DNA of 64,000 nucleotides from the NCBI RefSeq assembly GCF_014489075.1, contig NZ_JACTGR010000002.1, positions 186,001 to 250,000 of the forward strand, given 5' to 3'. The notes below the pieces were generated by a model that ran no database searches, was not told the DNA's origin, and saw only the letters and a program-made list of their open reading frames with translations. A program made the position numbers and the translations under genes. Numbering within the stretch: position 1 is the first letter of the stretch; each line of letters starts with the position of its first letter. Shown piece after piece: positions 62,036-64,000 of the stretch. This DNA is from Sphingomonas sp. JC676 (lineage in GTDB: Bacteria > Pseudomonadota > Alphaproteobacteria > Sphingomonadales > Sphingomonadaceae).

Positions 62036-62812
62036 TCAGGCCGCCCCGGCCTCGTTCTCGGCTTCGGCCAGCTTCTCGCGGCGCCGCCGCGTGAACCAGA
62101 TCGCCACCAGCGACAGGAAATACAGCCCGACAAGCGGAATCGCGAGCAGGAGCTGCGATCCGATGTCGGGCGGGGTCAGTACCGCCGAAATTGCGAACGC
62201 GGCGACGGTGGCATAGCGCCAGGCGCCCTTGAGCTGCTCGAAGCTGACGATGCCGGCATGCTCGAGCAGCATCAGCAGTACCGGCAACAGGAACGACAGC
62301 CCAAAGCCGAAGATGAACTGCATCACGAACTTGAGATACTCGTTCACCTCCGGCAACGCGGTCTGCTGCACGCCGCCGCCCAAATCGCCCTGGAAGCCGA
62401 GCAGGAACTTGAGCGCCACCGGTATCGCGACGAAATAGGCCATGCTCGCGCCGGCGACGAACAGGACCGGCGTGGCGAAGAGGAAGGGCAGCAGCGCCCT
62501 CTTTTCCTTGCGGTAGAGACCCGGTGCGACGAACTGCCATAATTGATTGGCGATCACCGGAAACGCGATCATCAGGCCGGCAAAGAACGCGACCTTGAGC
62601 TCGACGATGAACCCGCCGGTGACGGCGGTGTTGATGATCGTCACCTGACCCGCAGCCTTGAGCGGCGCGACGAGGAAGCCGAGGATGGCGCGAGCGAAAT
62701 AGAGGCAGCCGCCGAACGCAACGACCAGTGCCGCGATCGACCAGAGCAGGCGGCGGCGGAGTTCGATCAGATGGTCGAGCAGCGGCGCCTGGGTGTCGTC
62801 GATCTCGCTCAC
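62036..62812 (-). CDS. tatC: Sec-independent translocase subunit TatC
   Basis: This 258-aa membrane protein recognises twin-arginine signals. Six hydrophobic helices are seen, with the typical start LLDHLIELRRRLLWSI and the periplasmic FRKE-like loop followed by FVAPGLYRKEKRALLPF. It overlaps tatB by four bases. It serves, among others, the two Tat-tagged molybdoenzymes in this window. Confidence 0.96.
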   Translation of the reverse strand: MSEIDDTQAPLLDHLIELRRRLLWSIAALVVAFGGCLYFARAILGFLVAPLKAAGQVTIINTAVTGGFIVELKVAFFAGLMIAFPVIANQLWQFVAPGLYRKEKRALLPFLFATPVLFVAGASMAYFVAIPVALKFLLGFQGDLGGGVQQTALPEVNEYLKFVMQFIFGFGLSFLLPVLLMLLEHAGIVSFEQLKGAWRYATVAAFAISAVLTPPDIGSQLLLAIPLVGLYFLSLVAIWFTRRRREKLAEAENEAGAA

Positions 62813-63297
62813 GGCTGGGGCTCGTCCTGGACCTGGGCCGCGGCCGCCTTGGGCTTGCGCGTGCGTTTCGGAGCGGGTGCGGCTTCCGCAGGCTCGGGAT
62901 CGACAGCGGCCTTGGGCTTGGCCGTGCGCTTCGGCCTGGGCTTTGGCGGAGCGGCCTCGACGATCGCGGGCTGCTCGACCATCACCGGCGCGGTATCGTG
63001 GTGCTCGATGAGCTGATTCTCGACCGCCGGCTCCGTTTCGGGCGCGGGCAGCGAGGGTTGGGGCGGATATTCGCGCATGATGCGCTCATTTTCCGCGGCC
63101 CATTGCTTTTCCATCTCGGCAAGCTCGGATTCGCGGATCATCGTATCGATGCCCGAACGGAACTGTCGGGCAATGCCGCGCGCGCGGCCCACCCATTTGC
63201 CGACGATGCGCATCGCCCTTGGCAAGTCCTTGGGGCCGATCACCAGCAGCGCCACCACGGCAACCAGCAGTAATTCCGTCGGGGCGACGTCGAACAT
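62809..63297 (-). CDS. tatB: Sec-independent translocase subunit TatB
   Basis: This 162-aa protein has a short N-terminal TM helix (ELLLVAVVALLVIGPKDLP), an amphipathic helix (about 22-60), and a long Pro/Ala/Lys-rich tail with repeated PKRTRKPKA-like words. The GPKDLP motif after the TM is the TatB signature. It overlaps tatC and lies 60 bases downstream of tatA. Confidence 0.95.
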   Translation of the reverse strand: MFDVAPTELLLVAVVALLVIGPKDLPRAMRIVGKWVGRARGIARQFRSGIDTMIRESELAEMEKQWAAENERIMREYPPQPSLPAPETEPAVENQLIEHHDTAPVMVEQPAIVEAAPPKPRPKRTAKPKAAVDPEPAEAAPAPKRTRKPKAAAAQVQDEPQP

Positions 63298-63357
63298 TCA
63301 GCACTGCCTCAAGCGCGCCCGATCACGGGACGCGCATTCAAACGATCGATGGGACGC

Positions 63358-63600
63358 TCAGCGCTGCTCTTCGCGGGTGCGCTCGGCTTCGGCCTGCAGG
63401 CCGGCCTCGGGGGCGGGCTTGCCTTCGAGCCGGGTCGGCGCCGCAGGCTTCACTGCGTCGTCGTCTTCGGCCATGCCCTTCTTGAACTGCTTGATCCCCT
63501 TGGCGACGTCACCCATCATGTTCGAGAAGCGGCTGCCTCCGAACAACAGGATCACCAGAACACCGACGATCAGCCAGTGCATCAAACTCATGCTACCCAT
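63358..63600 (-). CDS. tatA: Sec-independent translocase subunit TatA
   Basis: This 80-aa protein forms the translocation pore. The start [20 protein letters not shown] and [20 protein letters not shown] are typical; the usual FG motif is kept. The tail is short and charged. Gene order scpB, tatA, tatB, tatC is the usual one in sphingomonads. Confidence 0.95.
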   Translation of the reverse strand: MGSMSLMHWLIVGVLVILLFGGSRFSNMMGDVAKGIKQFKKGMAEDDDAVKPAAPTRLEGKPAPEAGLQAEAERTREEQR

Positions 63601-63710
63601 GGGAAATCTCCTCGTATCCGGGCCTATCTAGGCTGAGCGGGGCCTTCCGGCAACGGTTGGATTGTCCAAGACTGCTCGGCACCTGCCCCGGACGAAATGA
63701 TCGGGGTGCC

Positions 63711-64000
63711 CTATTCGTCTTCCGTGACAGTTTCGCTTTCCATCGTTTCGAACGCGAGATCGACCGGATCGAGCAGGCCCGCGGCCTTGAGATCGTCGAT
63801 TCCCGGCAGATCGCGGCGACTGGCGAGCCCGAAATGCGAGAGAAAACCGGGGGTCGTCGCATAAGTGAGCGGGCGGCCGGGCACCTCGCGGCGGCCGGCC
63901 GGACGCACCCACCCTGCCTCCATCAGCACGTCGATCGTCCCCTTGGAGATCTGCACGCCACGGATCGCTTCGATCTCGGCGCGCGTGACCGGTTCGTGAT
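63711..64000 (-). CDS. scpB: Segregation and condensation protein B, C-terminal part
   Basis: The last 96 codons of ScpB, a winged-helix subunit of the SMC-ScpAB chromosome condensin, run off the right edge. The wing motif is readable: PVTRAEIEAIRGVQISKGT, then GRPLTYATTPGFLSHFGL. A short acidic C-terminus (ESETVTEDE) ends it. It is 110 bases upstream of tatA. Confidence 0.93.
   Translation of the reverse strand, partial: HEPVTRAEIEAIRGVQISKGTIDVLMEAGWVRPAGRREVPGRPLTYATTPGFLSHFGLASRRDLPGIDDLKAAGLLDPVDLAFETMESETVTEDE

Overview
The window reads as high-GC alphaproteobacterial chromosome, most likely Sphingomonas or a close relative. The evidence is a serine palmitoyltransferase of exactly the sphingomonad length (420 aa, PLP lysine at 265) with its acyl carrier protein and a CerR-like reductase, a protein with the PEPxxWA-CTERM tail typical of sphingomonads, and a phyR / nepR / ecfG / PhyP-type general stress response locus. 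I see no rRNA, CRISPR array, transposase or prophage. There is one tRNA, tRNA-Ser(CGA).

Layout. 1-9.6 kb is an N-acetylglucosamine/chitooligosaccharide regulon. A TonB-dependent receptor, a GH20 hexosaminidase and a IIA-HPr-EI phosphotransferase fusion run leftward. A GntR repressor, a SIS-type deaminase and nagA run rightward, with two NagQ-like operator boxes in the divergent region. 9.6-15 kb holds housekeeping genes: a DEAD-box RNA helicase, a UPF0178 protein, a GGDEF cyclase and an ABC-F ATPase. 15.2-19.0 kb encodes a periplasmic PaoABC-type molybdenum aldehyde oxidoreductase. 19.4-23.6 kb encodes a tripartite efflux pump (MFS, HlyD, outer-membrane lipoprotein). 23.8-26.7 kb is a 952-aa protein with a protease-like core. 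26.9-30.9 kb is a second molybdenum hydroxylase (IorA/IorB type) with its own tri-haem cytochrome c.

31-37.7 kb carries tRNA-Ser, hspQ, a PEP-CTERM gene broken by one in-frame TGA, rplU-rpmA, a GNAT enzyme, a PF10118 protein with a divergent TetR regulator, and a hybrid histidine kinase. 37.8-43.1 kb carries ceramide genes (spt, acp, cerR) joined to proB and obgE. A DUF559 nuclease gene bounded by long inverted repeats sits between obgE and proB. 43.3-45.3 kb is an AT-richer three-gene cassette: a 35-aa peptide, a HEAT-like protein and a cupin-like protein. I think it may be an undescribed ribosomal-peptide system. 45.4-57.5 kb is mostly housekeeping: lptF-lptG, a fatty-acid desaturase, an acyltransferase-like protein, xthA, erpA, an M23 peptidase, a ferritin-like DUF455 protein, bcp and glnE.

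57.5-62 kb is the general stress response locus. It has ecfG, a small membrane protein, phyR, nepR and a PhyP-like kinase with a degraded ATPase domain, plus a second NepR-like ORF beyond ecfG. An unannotated small-RNA candidate has a perfect GGAAC-N16-CGTT promoter and two C-rich loops, and an entericidin-like lipoprotein follows it. 62-64 kb is tatC, tatB, tatA and the end of scpB.

The most interesting unexplained items are the peptide cassette at 43.3-45.3 kb, the GsrN-like RNA at 61.65 kb, the DUF559 element at 41.6-42.06 kb, and the possible second NepR at 57.6 kb.
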